DNA of 12,950 nt, from assembly GCA_030151135.1 (NCBI GenBank), contig JASLEQ010000555.1, positions 1 through 12,950 of the forward strand. The letters are read 5' to 3'. The notes under the pieces are model-generated. The model was given only the letters and a program-made list of their open reading frames with translations, had not been told where the DNA came from and did not search any database. Of the stretch, positions 5,662 through 12,950 are shown in pieces. The translations under genes were made by a program, and so were the position numbers. Source of the stretch: Candidatus Sulfotelmatobacter sp. (GTDB lineage: Bacteria > Acidobacteriota > Terriglobia > Terriglobales > SbA1). Position 1 is the first letter of the stretch; each line of letters opens with the position of its first letter.

Positions 5662-6756
5662 ATGGCCAAGAAACTCAGGGCTGGGATTCTGGGTTATGGA
5701 CGCATGGGACGCGGGTTCGTAGCCGCCATGCAACAGAATCCGGCATGGGAAGTAGCCGCCATCTATGATATCTGCCAACCCACGCAAGAATTAGCTCGTC
5801 AGCAGGTTCCGGACGCTGCAATATACGATTCTGCTGCTCCGATCTTCGCCGATCCATCGATTGACGTTGTCGGGCTTTTCACGCTGGCAGACGCCCGGCC
5901 GGAACAGATCCGGCTTGCCCTTGCAAACCGCAAACACGTTCTGGCGGAAAAACCTTTGGCCGCCGACGTGGAAACTGAATGGCAACTGGTGCGCGAAATC
6001 GAGACCAGCGACCGCTTCGTGGCAGTTAATCTTTTTAATCGAAATGCGTGGTATCACAAAGACATCCGGCAATTCATCGCGCGAGGGGAGATTGGCGACC
6101 TCGCGGTGATTCGAATCTGCCATATGACACCGGGACATATGCCGCTCGAAGGGCATGATCCCGAAGGGCCGCCATTTCATGATTGCGGTATGCACTATGT
6201 CGATGTCGCACGCTGGTATGCGCAAAGTGAATATGAAACCTGGCACGCCCAGGGGATCCGCATGTGGAGCTACAAGGATCCTTGGTGGGTGCAGGCGCAT
6301 GGGACATTTGCCAATGGTGTCGTGTTCGATATCACCCAGGGATTCATCTACGGCCATCTCGCCAAGGAGCAGCCGCACAACTGTTATGTCGACGCGATCG
6401 GAACAAAGGGCGTCGCGCGCATGCACCACGATTTCACGAAGGCGACGGTGGAGCTGCACGGGGTACATGAGACCTTCCACAAGACCGCGCCATTCAACGA
6501 CAAGAAGCTGGACGTAATGGTCGATGTTTTCGCGAAATCCATTATGGCCAATAAAAATCTGGGATTTCCCGAAGCGCGTGATAGCGTTGTCGCCTCAGAA
6601 GTTAGTTGGGCAATGCTCAATGATGCAGTTGCGAATGTCCCGCCCGTCCGGGGTACAGCCGAAGAAATGCAAGAAATCATCGAGCACCGGCGGCGCATGA
6701 TCAACGGCTTCGGCTTGCCGGTAAAAACCGGAAGCCTCGCCGAAACACAAGTGTGA
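5662..6756 (+). CDS. Gfo/Idh/MocA family NAD(P)-dependent oxidoreductase
   Basis: A 364-residue cytoplasmic dehydrogenase of the family that oxidises or reduces sugars, sugar acids and polyols such as myo-inositol. The N-terminal Rossmann fold has GYGRMG (11-16) and an acidic residue after the second strand (AIYD, about 36), which would favour NAD. The family EKP motif is at 96-98 (HVLAEKPLA), with catalytic Lys97. The substrate-side motif HDCGMHYVDVARW supplies H178 and D181. Length is normal for the family. The C-terminal half is a typical alpha/beta domain, ending in a region that looks like dimer packing (HRRRMINGF). The exact substrate cannot be named. The gene stands alone, with a CRP-type operator upstream, and converges on the VWFA gene with 12 bp between stop codons. 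Confidence 0.93.
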   Translation: MAKKLRAGILGYGRMGRGFVAAMQQNPAWEVAAIYDICQPTQELARQQVPDAAIYDSAAPIFADPSIDVVGLFTLADARPEQIRLALANRKHVLAEKPLAADVETEWQLVREIETSDRFVAVNLFNRNAWYHKDIRQFIARGEIGDLAVIRICHMTPGHMPLEGHDPEGPPFHDCGMHYVDVARWYAQSEYETWHAQGIRMWSYKDPWWVQAHGTFANGVVFDITQGFIYGHLAKEQPHNCYVDAIGTKGVARMHHDFTKATVELHGVHETFHKTAPFNDKKLDVMVDVFAKSIMANKNLGFPEARDSVVASEVSWAMLNDAVANVPPVRGTAEEMQEIIEHRRRMINGFGLPVKTGSLAETQV

Positions 6757-6768
6757 TCCTCCAGGCTG

Positions 6769-9072
6769 CTACTCCACCTCGAATTGGGCTGTGTGGAAGT
6801 CGGTTGTATTGCCGGCTGAATCCTGCGCTCTCAAATCTACGCGATAGTTGCCGGGCGTCAGCGTATCGAGTGGAATGCGAAGGCCAATCGGAACCATCGG
6901 ATTGCCAGGCTTTATCGAGTCCTTCGTATCCGCGAGGCCAATATCCAATTTGTTTTGACCGGTCTTGAGATCGACGATGCGATATTCCAGAGCAATTTGC
7001 GGAGGCTTATCGCCGGTGAGCAGTGGATCGTATACCTCGATGTATGCGGCAGCGTTGTCGGTTTTCTTGAAGTGATTCGTCGCTGAAGGAAACACCTGCA
7101 TCCCGCGCACTACAAGCGGTTGGCTATCCTGCAACATCTCAGAGTCAAACGCAGCATTCAGGTCTGTGATTTTCACGAGATTATTGCTCAACGCCACTGA
7201 ACTGACGGCAATCTTCTTCCCGTCGTATGGCAGGACGCTTACCGGGGTATCGAGTTTGCCGAATGTTTCGTTACCGGAGCTGAATGCCAGGCGCAGGTTG
7301 TAGTTTCCTGCCCCGATATCGAACTGTTTCTCGTATTGAAAAGGATTTTTCTGGAACTCCTTCACTTCATCCTTTCCATCCAGGTCAAGGTTCACTGTAT
7401 CGCTGAAACGCGCCGCCACCGCGCCATCTGGCTTGTAGGCGATACCCAGCACGTTGACCTCTGCATGCTGCTTCCCTTTAACTTTTTCGAAGTGTAGTGA
7501 GTTCGACGGAATCTGCATCACAAGATGGATGCGGGCAACATTCGGCGATGAATAAAAGTAAGAAGTTCCGACCGAGGCCGAAACGTTTCCCTTCAATTCA
7601 CCGGAGGCGCGGGTCTCGAGATCTTTCTCGGTAGATGTCCCGGCAAGAAGATCCTGCGGGCGTACCTTGCAATAGCCGCTGCGGAAGCGCACGTTCGTTC
7701 CGCCTCGATTGACCTTCACTTTCAATGTATGGCAACTGCCCTCGGAGGAATCAGGCGGACGATAACCCAGCAGGTAATACTCAGACTGATCTTTCGCAAT
7801 GCGATCCATTCCGCCCAACAAGTCGTTGGTGTTCACGATCACGAATCCGCCAGTGCCTTCGGCGAGTTGATACATGAACTGTTGGTTAGTCTGCGTGCTT
7901 TCGGGGATTTGCGGAATTAATGGCCTTGGAGGATTCATCGGCTGGTAGTTCGTGGGTGCCGTGGTCCCGCCGAGACCGCCTCGCCCGCCTGTGGTACCCG
8001 TGGTGCCACCGCTACCGCCTTTGCTTCCACCACCTGTCGAACCACCAGTTCCCCCCTTACTCCCGCCAGCGCCGCCACCTACGCCACCGCCGCCGGGACG
8101 TCCGCCGCCCGCACCACCGCCTCCCGGTTTCTGAGGAGCGCCATTCGGATCAGGATCGAATGACGCGAAGTGCAAAAATTGTTTGGTCGAGCCCGAGTAC
8201 GTAAGCGAGGCTCGGATCAGGTTTGCAGAGTTCGGTCGAACCAGTTCGCGATTATGAGACTGCGGTCCGGGCACGGAAGCGACCAGTCCCCTTACATCAA
8301 CGGGATAAACGGCGACATTTGACTTGTTGCAGGCATCGATCACGGCGTTGAGTTCGGATTCAAGTTCCATGGTCATCGGGAAACCCGAACTGAGGAGTAC
8401 GACAGTTTTGCGTCCTGGCGCCCCGCCCAGACCTTTGGCTAAACTTCGCAGCGCAAGAAAAACGCTGCGCGCTCCGAAATCTGCCTCCATATTGGAAAAA
8501 CCGATCGGGTCCACCATTTGGGGCGATTGCGGAATTCCCGCCGAGGCCAGATCGGGAGATGGCGCATTGGGATTCACGGTTGAGAATTTTGTGCCGGCGA
8601 CTACTTTCTTCAGACGATCGACGTCTGCGGTGAAATTTTGCGCGATCCGGAAGGTTCCTCCGAATTCAGCGATTGCGATCAATTGGTTTGGACCGGCATT
8701 GGCGTCGATAAACTTGGCTGCTGCCTCGCGAGCCTTTGCCTGATCGCCGAACTCCATGGTGCTGTTGTCGAAAAACAAAACCATGTAATGCCGGGCGGCG
8801 TGGGAGGGATCGGCATTAGCGTCTTCGCGCGAGAAACTCGCTACTGACTGCTCTTTCCCGTCCTCCCAGATCTTGAAATCGTTCTGGGCAAGATCGCGGA
8901 TGTAGTTCCCTTTTTTGTCGGTGACCACGGTGTCGACCAGAACAACGCGGGTCTCTACTTTGAGCGTATCAGCCTGCGCCGCTGCCTGCTGCCCCTGCAC
9001 AGCTGACAACAACATCGCTGCCGAACTCAATGCCGCAAAAGCAACAGAACAAAGCCGGATGCAACTTCTCAT
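6769..9072 (-). CDS. Secreted VWFA-related (acidobacterial) protein with Gly-rich insert
   Basis: A 767-residue secreted protein of the VWFA-related family typical of Acidobacteria. The ATG at 9072 is chosen because GAGGTG lies just upstream and because it starts 7 bp after the preceding gene's stop; the frame stays open to 9153 but that part overlaps the upstream gene. The signal peptide spans about 1-28. A short beta domain follows (VETRVVLVDTVVTDKKGNYIRDLAQNDF, in two parts), with the VWA domain at about 95-265. The metal-site motif reads D102-N-S104-T-M106, so the third Ser/Thr of DxSxS is replaced by Met. Further family marks are VVLLSSGFP, VYPVDVRGLVA and EYYLLGYRP (about 455). A Gly-rich low-complexity stretch lies at about 313-375. 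The C-terminus (about 500-767) is probably beta-rich. Role unknown; possibly surface adhesion or protein binding. Confidence 0.9.
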   Translation of the reverse strand: MRSCIRLCSVAFAALSSAAMLLSAVQGQQAAAQADTLKVETRVVLVDTVVTDKKGNYIRDLAQNDFKIWEDGKEQSVASFSREDANADPSHAARHYMVLFFDNSTMEFGDQAKAREAAAKFIDANAGPNQLIAIAEFGGTFRIAQNFTADVDRLKKVVAGTKFSTVNPNAPSPDLASAGIPQSPQMVDPIGFSNMEADFGARSVFLALRSLAKGLGGAPGRKTVVLLSSGFPMTMELESELNAVIDACNKSNVAVYPVDVRGLVASVPGPQSHNRELVRPNSANLIRASLTYSGSTKQFLHFASFDPDPNGAPQKPGGGGAGGGRPGGGGVGGGAGGSKGGTGGSTGGGSKGGSGGTTGTTGGRGGLGGTTAPTNYQPMNPPRPLIPQIPESTQTNQQFMYQLAEGTGGFVIVNTNDLLGGMDRIAKDQSEYYLLGYRPPDSSEGSCHTLKVKVNRGGTNVRFRSGYCKVRPQDLLAGTSTEKDLETRASGELKGNVSASVGTSYFYSSPNVARIHLVMQIPSNSLHFEKVKGKQHAEVNVLGIAYKPDGAVAARFSDTVNLDLDGKDEVKEFQKNPFQYEKQFDIGAGNYNLRLAFSSGNETFGKLDTPVSVLPYDGKKIAVSSVALSNNLVKITDLNAAFDSEMLQDSQPLVVRGMQVFPSATNHFKKTDNAAAYIEVYDPLLTGDKPPQIALEYRIVDLKTGQNKLDIGLADTKDSIKPGNPMVPIGLRIPLDTLTPGNYRVDLRAQDSAGNTTDFHTAQFEVE
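7940..8140 (-). repeat. Gly-rich low-complexity tract inside the VWFA gene
   Basis: About 60 codons of imperfect GGx repeats (GGG, GGS, GGT, GGRP) encode a flexible linker at roughly residues 313-375, between the VWA core and the tyrosine-rich YYLLGYRP region. The opposite strand gives an apparent poly-proline ORF. The tract is prone to slippage and length change. Confidence 0.85.
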
Positions 9073-9079
9073 AAGCACC

Positions 9080-10894
9080 TCACGGAATTTCGACGGCACC
9101 GTTCTCGGCGGACATGCCTTGCTGTTCGGTGTCGCGCGCCACCACTCGCACAAGATATCGGCCTGGCTTCAGATCGAAACTGCTTTTTACAGTGATACCG
9201 GAACCCAATTTGGCCTGCAGTGTCTCTGTCCTCCAGCGCATTTGCACGAGCTTTTGATCGCCCTGCAGGAAGTTTCCATTCCGGTCGAATACTGCAGTCA
9301 CGATCGTTAAATCATTCGTGTTTCTATCGTTCGATTGCTTGTAGTGCAACCGTTTCGCGTCGACGCGGGTTAGTACCGTCAGCTTGGCGGACTCGTCAGA
9401 TGGTTTGAAGAACTCGGTGTGAAGTGCAAGCGGCAGTTCGTGTAACTCTTCGCTGGAGAAGATCTCGTCTTCGATCTCGTGTTTTGCCTGCTCGGCAGCG
9501 TCGAAGTCGTGCCGCGGCGCGTAATATCCGCGACGGGCCTGCACATCATATTTCTGATGATTCGTCAGGCTGACCTTGATGCTGTGGAATTTACCGTCGC
9601 TCTTCAGGTTTTGCGGGCGGAAGCTGAGTATGTAGTAGAAGTCAGGGCTGTCCGCCACACGCCGTAGACCTTCATCCATATTGTTGTTGTTCTGGAAGAA
9701 GACTCCTCCGGTACCGGATGCCAGCACGGACAAAATGTCACTCTCGAAGTGGGCGGAATCAAGCTCAAGTTCCGCATGAGATGCCGCCACATTCATTTGT
9801 CCCGGTAACGTGATGTCCATCTGCCCGTGCTTACTGGCATCACCCCCCGGGATCACCACGTACAGGCCGCGCGCGTCGAGCGTGCTGATCACGACCTGGC
9901 TGTGAAGAGCGCGATCGATCAGTTCGTTGTAATCGTATTCGAGCTGCGGCGTAAGAAAGCCTGGCGAGATAAGTACAACACTCCTCTGCCCGGGAAGAGC
10001 CGACATCCTGCGAACCAATTCATTGAGCACCCGCAAAGACATGCGACTGCTCTCCTGTGCGACATTGAAGACCCCGCTGGCTATCGCCTGAATGTTTGAA
10101 GGAACGGTGTTCCAGGCGGCTGGAGGTACATTTGCGCATTCGATGTAGTCGTTGACCGCCGTCTGCAGCACAGTCGGATCGTTCTTGTTCACGATCATGT
10201 CCGCCATGTAGAAGGTGATGTCGGGACACTTTGAATTTTCGTTTCCGCGCATCGGACGCGGCATTATGTTTCGGATAGTCTGGCCCAATTTCGCGCGATC
10301 ATCGGTGAAATCAAGCGTGGTCTGGCCGGAGGTCGTGAAGACTGCGACTCGATCGGCCGGAGCAAATTGCGCGATGCGCTTCATCGCAGCGTCGCGAACG
10401 CGAGCGAGGTCCCCAAACTGCAGAAACAGATCGTCAAAGACATAGGCCACATATCGGCCCGGGAAAACGGCTGGGCTGGGAGCCGCTGCAGTAGTCGAAG
10501 GCTGACTTTCGGCAACCGCCGGGGCCTTCGACGGCAAAGCCGGCAGCGCTTCGGCGTCGAAATTCGAAATCTCCTGGCGCTTCCCATTATCGAGGACTTC
10601 GAAATCCTCCTTCCTCAGATTCCCCACCGCATGACCGGTTGCATCGCGCACCACAACCCGTACCTGCACCAGACGAACATTCACCCGCAGTTTGGCTGCA
10701 TCCTCCAGCGCGGAGGATGACGATTGATCTTTGACCGACATTTCGGTCGTGGGCTCTGGCGATGGCTTAACGACCGTGGGCGATGCGGCCTGTTGAGCGG
10801 TTAGCCTCGCTCCTGCGAACAGGATGAGCGCGGCAAGTCGTATTGTTCGGGAATTGATCAAGCAGTACCGGGGATCGCTTGATGGTAGCGCCAT
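9080..10894 (-). CDS. Secreted VWFA-related (acidobacterial) protein
   Basis: A 604-residue paralogue of the downstream protein and first gene of the pair. The ATG at 10894 has a weak GGAG just upstream. A signal peptide is visible (about 14-34, [22 protein letters not shown] in part), followed by a Ser/Thr/Pro-rich spacer. A beta domain covers about 68-112 ([30 protein letters not shown]). The VWA-like core spans about 147-345, with [21 protein letters not shown] and [11 protein letters not shown]. The metal-site DxSxS reads D154-D-L-F-L, so Ser and Thr ligands are missing. [23 protein letters not shown] and [10 protein letters not shown] complete the family pattern. The C-terminal part (about 480-604) ends in a beta-sandwich-like region ([14 protein letters not shown]). 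It is translated 7 bp ahead of the second gene, so the two are probably one operon. Function unknown. Confidence 0.9.
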   Translation of the reverse strand: MALPSSDPRYCLINSRTIRLAALILFAGARLTAQQAASPTVVKPSPEPTTEMSVKDQSSSSALEDAAKLRVNVRLVQVRVVVRDATGHAVGNLRKEDFEVLDNGKRQEISNFDAEALPALPSKAPAVAESQPSTTAAAPSPAVFPGRYVAYVFDDLFLQFGDLARVRDAAMKRIAQFAPADRVAVFTTSGQTTLDFTDDRAKLGQTIRNIMPRPMRGNENSKCPDITFYMADMIVNKNDPTVLQTAVNDYIECANVPPAAWNTVPSNIQAIASGVFNVAQESSRMSLRVLNELVRRMSALPGQRSVVLISPGFLTPQLEYDYNELIDRALHSQVVISTLDARGLYVVIPGGDASKHGQMDITLPGQMNVAASHAELELDSAHFESDILSVLASGTGGVFFQNNNNMDEGLRRVADSPDFYYILSFRPQNLKSDGKFHSIKVSLTNHQKYDVQARRGYYAPRHDFDAAEQAKHEIEDEIFSSEELHELPLALHTEFFKPSDESAKLTVLTRVDAKRLHYKQSNDRNTNDLTIVTAVFDRNGNFLQGDQKLVQMRWRTETLQAKLGSGITVKSSFDLKPGRYLVRVVARDTEQQGMSAENGAVEIP

Positions 10895-10936
10895 GCGACT
10901 CCAGCGGGGCAGGAACTCAGGTCGTGGTAAGCATAG

Positions 10937-10945
10937 CAGGTATTG
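10937..10945 (-). promoter_or_regulatory. Possible -10 for the VWFA operon
   Basis: On the minus strand, TGCTATGCT about 45 bases upstream of the ATG at 10894 gives an extended -10 (TG, one base, TATGCT). No good -35 is seen. It lies in the 156-bp divergent gap shared with ftsY. Confidence 0.3.
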
Positions 10946-10987
10946 TTATGTTCCGAGAGATGTCCGCCGTCCTGGCGCAAAGCGAAG

Positions 10988-11006
10988 GGGCCTTCCGGAC
11001 AGGCCC
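10988..11006. repeat. 6-7-6 inverted repeat upstream of ftsY
   Basis: GGGCCT (10988-10993) and AGGCCC (11001-11006) are exact reverse complements around a 7-base spacer. The right arm ends where a -35 would lie for the -10 candidate at 11028. It could be an operator, or a GC-rich chance palindrome. Confidence 0.25.
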
Positions 11007-11027
11007 GGCGCCGGCTCAGAGTCACCG

Positions 11028-11033
11028 TATAAT
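11028..11033 (+). promoter_or_regulatory. Consensus -10 (TATAAT) for ftsY
   Basis: A perfect TATAAT ends 17 bases before the ATG of ftsY at 11051. Transcription would begin about 11040, leaving a leader near 10 bases, with only a weak purine-rich stretch for ribosome binding. No -35 match is seen at 17-bp spacing, so an activator or alternative contacts may help. Confidence 0.5.
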
Positions 11034-11050
11034 CAGCTCTTAGGCTTCTT

Positions 11051-12007
11051 ATGATTCAAACTCTATTTGGCAGTCTGACGGAAGAGAAGAAAACCGGCTT
11101 TTTTGACCGGATGAAAGAGGCGGTCACCCGCACCCGGGAGAATCTCGCCGAGCGAATTGAGGAAGTTGTTTCGTTTGGCAAGGAAATCGACCGCAATACG
11201 CTCGATGACCTCGAGGCTACTCTCATTGGCGCTGACCTTGGTTCCACCACGACTCAGGAGGTCTTGGGGAAGCTCCGGGAAAAGGCGGATCGCAAGCAAA
11301 TTAAAGACGTCGACGAACTTAAGCGCCTTCTGAAAGAGGAGTTGCTGGCAATCCTGAACTCGGCCAATGCGCGTCCGGTCAGCAAGGTTACTGGCGGCCC
11401 GGAAGTGATCCTCGTCGTGGGAGTGAACGGAACCGGCAAGACGACCAGCATCGGGAAGCTTTCGCAGGTATTCCGGTCGCAAGGGAAGAATGTGCTGCTC
11501 TGCGCCGCTGACACCTTCCGGGCTGCAGCCATTGAACAGCTGGAAATCTGGGGACAGCGCACCGGAACCGAAGTAATTAAAACAAAACCTGGCGGAGATC
11601 CAGCGGCGGTGTTATTTGATGCTTTGCAGGCAGCGGTCGCCCGCAAGTCCGACTACGTTGTGGTCGATACCGCTGGGCGTCTTCACACCAAGTCTAGCCT
11701 GATGGCCGAGCTCGACAAGATGCGGAGGACAGCGCAACGAATCATCCCCGGTGCCCCGCACGAAACCTTGCTGGTGATGGACGCAACCACCGGCCAGAAT
11801 GGCTTGCAGCAGGCCCGTATGTTCACGGAATCGGCCGGCGTAACAGGCATCGTTCTCACCAAGCTGGATGGAACGGCAAAGGGCGGCGTAGTCGTGGCGA
11901 TTTGCCGGGAATTGGGCTTGCCCGTTCGCTATGTCGGAGTCGGCGAAAAAGCCGGAGATTTGCTCCCTTTTGATCCGAAGGAATTCGTAGATTCATTGTT
12001 TGAATAG
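11051..12007 (+). CDS. ftsY: Signal recognition particle receptor FtsY
   Basis: FtsY is the SRP receptor GTPase that docks ribosome-nascent chain complexes at the inner membrane with Ffh. All G motifs are visible: P-loop GVNGTGKTT (124-132), DTFRAAA (154-160), DTAGR (206-210) and [10 protein letters not shown] (270-279). The C-terminal [20 protein letters not shown] is diagnostic of FtsY rather than Ffh, as is the absence of a Met-rich M domain. The N domain spans about 15-105. There is no long acidic A domain, so the 318 residues are near the minimal form; membrane contact probably uses the short N-terminal helix ([20 protein letters not shown], start of the protein). The promoter candidate at 11028 serves it. 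The next gene follows with a Shine-Dalgarno overlapping the stop. Confidence 0.97.
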   Translation: MIQTLFGSLTEEKKTGFFDRMKEAVTRTRENLAERIEEVVSFGKEIDRNTLDDLEATLIGADLGSTTTQEVLGKLREKADRKQIKDVDELKRLLKEELLAILNSANARPVSKVTGGPEVILVVGVNGTGKTTSIGKLSQVFRSQGKNVLLCAADTFRAAAIEQLEIWGQRTGTEVIKTKPGGDPAAVLFDALQAAVARKSDYVVVDTAGRLHTKSSLMAELDKMRRTAQRIIPGAPHETLLVMDATTGQNGLQQARMFTESAGVTGIVLTKLDGTAKGGVVVAICRELGLPVRYVGVGEKAGDLLPFDPKEFVDSLFE

Positions 12008-12015
12008 GAGTTGCC

Positions 12016-12225
12016 ATGCTGCAAGATCCGAAAGGACCATCGAAGTTCAGAATTGCACTTGAATTTCTGAAACGGTTTCTGGGCAAGCGGCCCGCTCAAC
12101 CCGGTGATCCCTATGCTTACGTGATGGCGCCGGTACGCCGCGGGCCGAAGGGACGGAGTGGTGCAGCGGTTGCGGAGATCGAAGACCATTCATTTCGAAG
12201 TTTCAGGCCTCGACACCAGGTCTGA
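12016..12225 (+). CDS. Small basic protein between ftsY and ribD (69 aa)
   Basis: A 69-residue basic protein I can only describe. The start is well supported: AGGAG at 12006-12010 overlaps the ftsY stop codon and lies 5 bases before the ATG, indicating coupling. Residues about 10-24 form a possible amphipathic, basic helix (KFRIALEFLKRFLGKR). The middle, DPYAYVMAPVRRGPKGRSGAAVAE, looks like a conserved motif seen in other acidobacterial small ORFs at this locus, but I recall this only loosely. No signal peptide is present. A membrane-surface or ribosome-linked role would fit the composition and neighbour but is not shown. It is followed by 65 bp before ribD. Confidence 0.65.
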   Translation: MLQDPKGPSKFRIALEFLKRFLGKRPAQPGDPYAYVMAPVRRGPKGRSGAAVAEIEDHSFRSFRPRHQV

Positions 12226-12290
12226 CGCCTTGTCGAGAGCGATCACGACAACGCAGCTGCGGAATACGCGTCCTCTCATATCGCCACCCA

Positions 12291-12950
12291 ATGTCCGATC
12301 ACTCCGCTGACGAGCAACATCTAAGTCGCGCTCTAGAAATCGCAGCCCAGAGCATGGGTCTGGCTTCGCCAAACCCGTACGTAGGAGCCGTCATCACCGA
12401 TGCGCGGGGCGCAGTCGTCGGCGAAGCTTCGTACACTTACGACGGAGTTAAACACGCGGAGATCCTAGCGCTCGCCCAAGCTGGCGAGAGCGCCCGGGGT
12501 GGAACTCTCTACATCAACCTCGAGCCCCATGGGCATCAGGGACGCACACCACCATGCACCGACGCCCTGATCAAAGCTGGTATCCGCAGGGTTGTAGCAT
12601 CAATGCTCGACCCGAACCCAAAAGTGAGTGGACGCGGTGTTGAACAGTTGCGGCAGGCAGGAGTGCAGGTCGAACTCGGGCGGTTCGAAGGACAGGCGCG
12701 TAAGCTCAATGAGGCATTCGCACGATATACGCGTCACCATACGCCCCTGGTCACCCTGAAAGCTGCGATGACGCTGGATGGAAAGATTGCGCCGGCTCCG
12801 GCTGATGCAATCAAGGCGAAAAACGGAATTCCGCCGGGCGGATGGATCACAAGTGAAACGGCAAGACGGCACGTTCACGAGCTTCGACATCAGCACGATG
12901 CGCTGCTGGTTGGAGCAGGCACGATCTTATCGGATAATCCGCTGTTGACC
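12291..12950 (+). CDS. ribD: Bifunctional riboflavin biosynthesis protein RibD (3' end outside window)
   Basis: The frame is open from the ATG at 12291 to the right edge (220 codons). RibD carries out two early cytoplasmic steps of riboflavin synthesis: deamination of the pyrimidine intermediate, then NADPH-dependent reduction of the ribosyl chain. The deaminase domain (about 5-145) shows SPNPYVGAVI, the catalytic H55-A-E57, and LEPHGHQGRTPPC. In the last, the first zinc-ligand Cys of the usual LEPCSH is His80, while Cys89 is kept. The reductase domain begins near 150 with TLKAAMTLDGKIA, then WITSETARRHVHELRHQHDALLVGAGTILSDNP in its usual place; the loop between (about 168-184) is longer than common. 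No Shine-Dalgarno or FMN riboswitch is seen upstream. RibD identity is firm, activity of the deaminase less so because of His80. Confidence 0.92.
   Translation, partial: MSDHSADEQHLSRALEIAAQSMGLASPNPYVGAVITDARGAVVGEASYTYDGVKHAEILALAQAGESARGGTLYINLEPHGHQGRTPPCTDALIKAGIRRVVASMLDPNPKVSGRGVEQLRQAGVQVELGRFEGQARKLNEAFARYTRHHTPLVTLKAAMTLDGKIAPAPADAIKAKNGIPPGGWITSETARRHVHELRHQHDALLVGAGTILSDNPLLT

Noticed and set aside
5791..6480. 229-residue minus-strand ORF
   Set aside because: It is antisense to the well-supported oxidoreductase gene.
7952..8134. Plus-strand ORF giving an almost pure proline protein
   Set aside because: It is the antisense of the Gly-rich tract in the VWFA gene; the minus strand has the full family match.
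9073..9153. Longer N-terminus for the 767-residue VWFA protein
   Set aside because: It overlaps the upstream gene, lacks a signal peptide at its start, and the ATG at 9072 has a GAGGTG and an immediate signal peptide.
12226..12290. FMN riboswitch or terminator before ribD
   Set aside because: The gap is only 65 bp. It contains a TTGTCG/CGACAA inverted repeat (12230-12251) but no RFN-element conserved blocks and no T-run.
1..12950. CRISPR array, tRNA, rRNA, insertion sequence or phage genes
   Set aside because: No regularly spaced direct repeats, cloverleaf, transposase or integrase was seen on reading both strands.

Overview
The window looks like a chromosomal segment from an acidobacterium (Terriglobia-like, probably a soil lineage). 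The main reason is two tandem secreted proteins of the VWFA-related family that is expanded in Acidobacteria. A HEAT-repeat membrane protein, a DUF420 protein and the ftsY - small ORF - ribD order fit the same assignment. Base composition is moderately GC-rich throughout, and I see no insertion sequences, tRNA or rRNA genes, CRISPR arrays or obvious horizontally acquired block. Taxonomy is inferred from gene content only.

Layout. Positions 1-2279 (+) hold an ABC exporter cassette: an ATPase cut by the left edge, an 85-residue two-helix membrane protein, an ABC-2 permease and a DUF420 membrane protein. The genes are closely spaced and co-directional, so probably one transcript. Positions 2280-2741 hold a possible small orphan ORF and a hairpin. 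Positions 2742-4200 (+) encode a membrane-anchored HEAT-repeat protein with an embedded biotinyl/lipoyl-like segment, then a small secreted NlpC/P60-like cysteine peptidase. Position 4345-5523 (+) is a secreted protein joining a LecA (PA-IL)-like domain to an LssY C-terminal-like domain. Position 5662-6756 (+) is a Gfo/Idh/MocA oxidoreductase preceded by a perfect CRP-type palindrome. Positions 6769-10894 (-) hold two tandem secreted VWFA-related proteins separated by 7 bp, converging on the oxidoreductase gene. Positions 11051-12950 (+) carry ftsY, a 69-residue conserved-looking small protein, and the first 220 codons of ribD, which runs off the right edge.

How the genes work together. The left block is mostly cell envelope: an exporter, a probable oxidase-assembly-type membrane protein (DUF420), an anchored scaffold and secreted proteins. 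The right end is housekeeping: SRP-dependent membrane targeting (FtsY) and riboflavin synthesis (RibD). The oxidoreductase is probably an independently regulated carbohydrate or polyol enzyme. The two VWFA proteins form their own minus-strand operon, divergent from ftsY.

The most unusual items are the RibD deaminase site with His where a zinc-ligand Cys is expected, the HEAT/lipoyl-like hybrid, the LecA-like/LssY_C fusion, and the VWFA pair with eroded MIDAS motifs. I see no clear evidence for a wholly new multi-gene system; the best candidates are unusual domain combinations.
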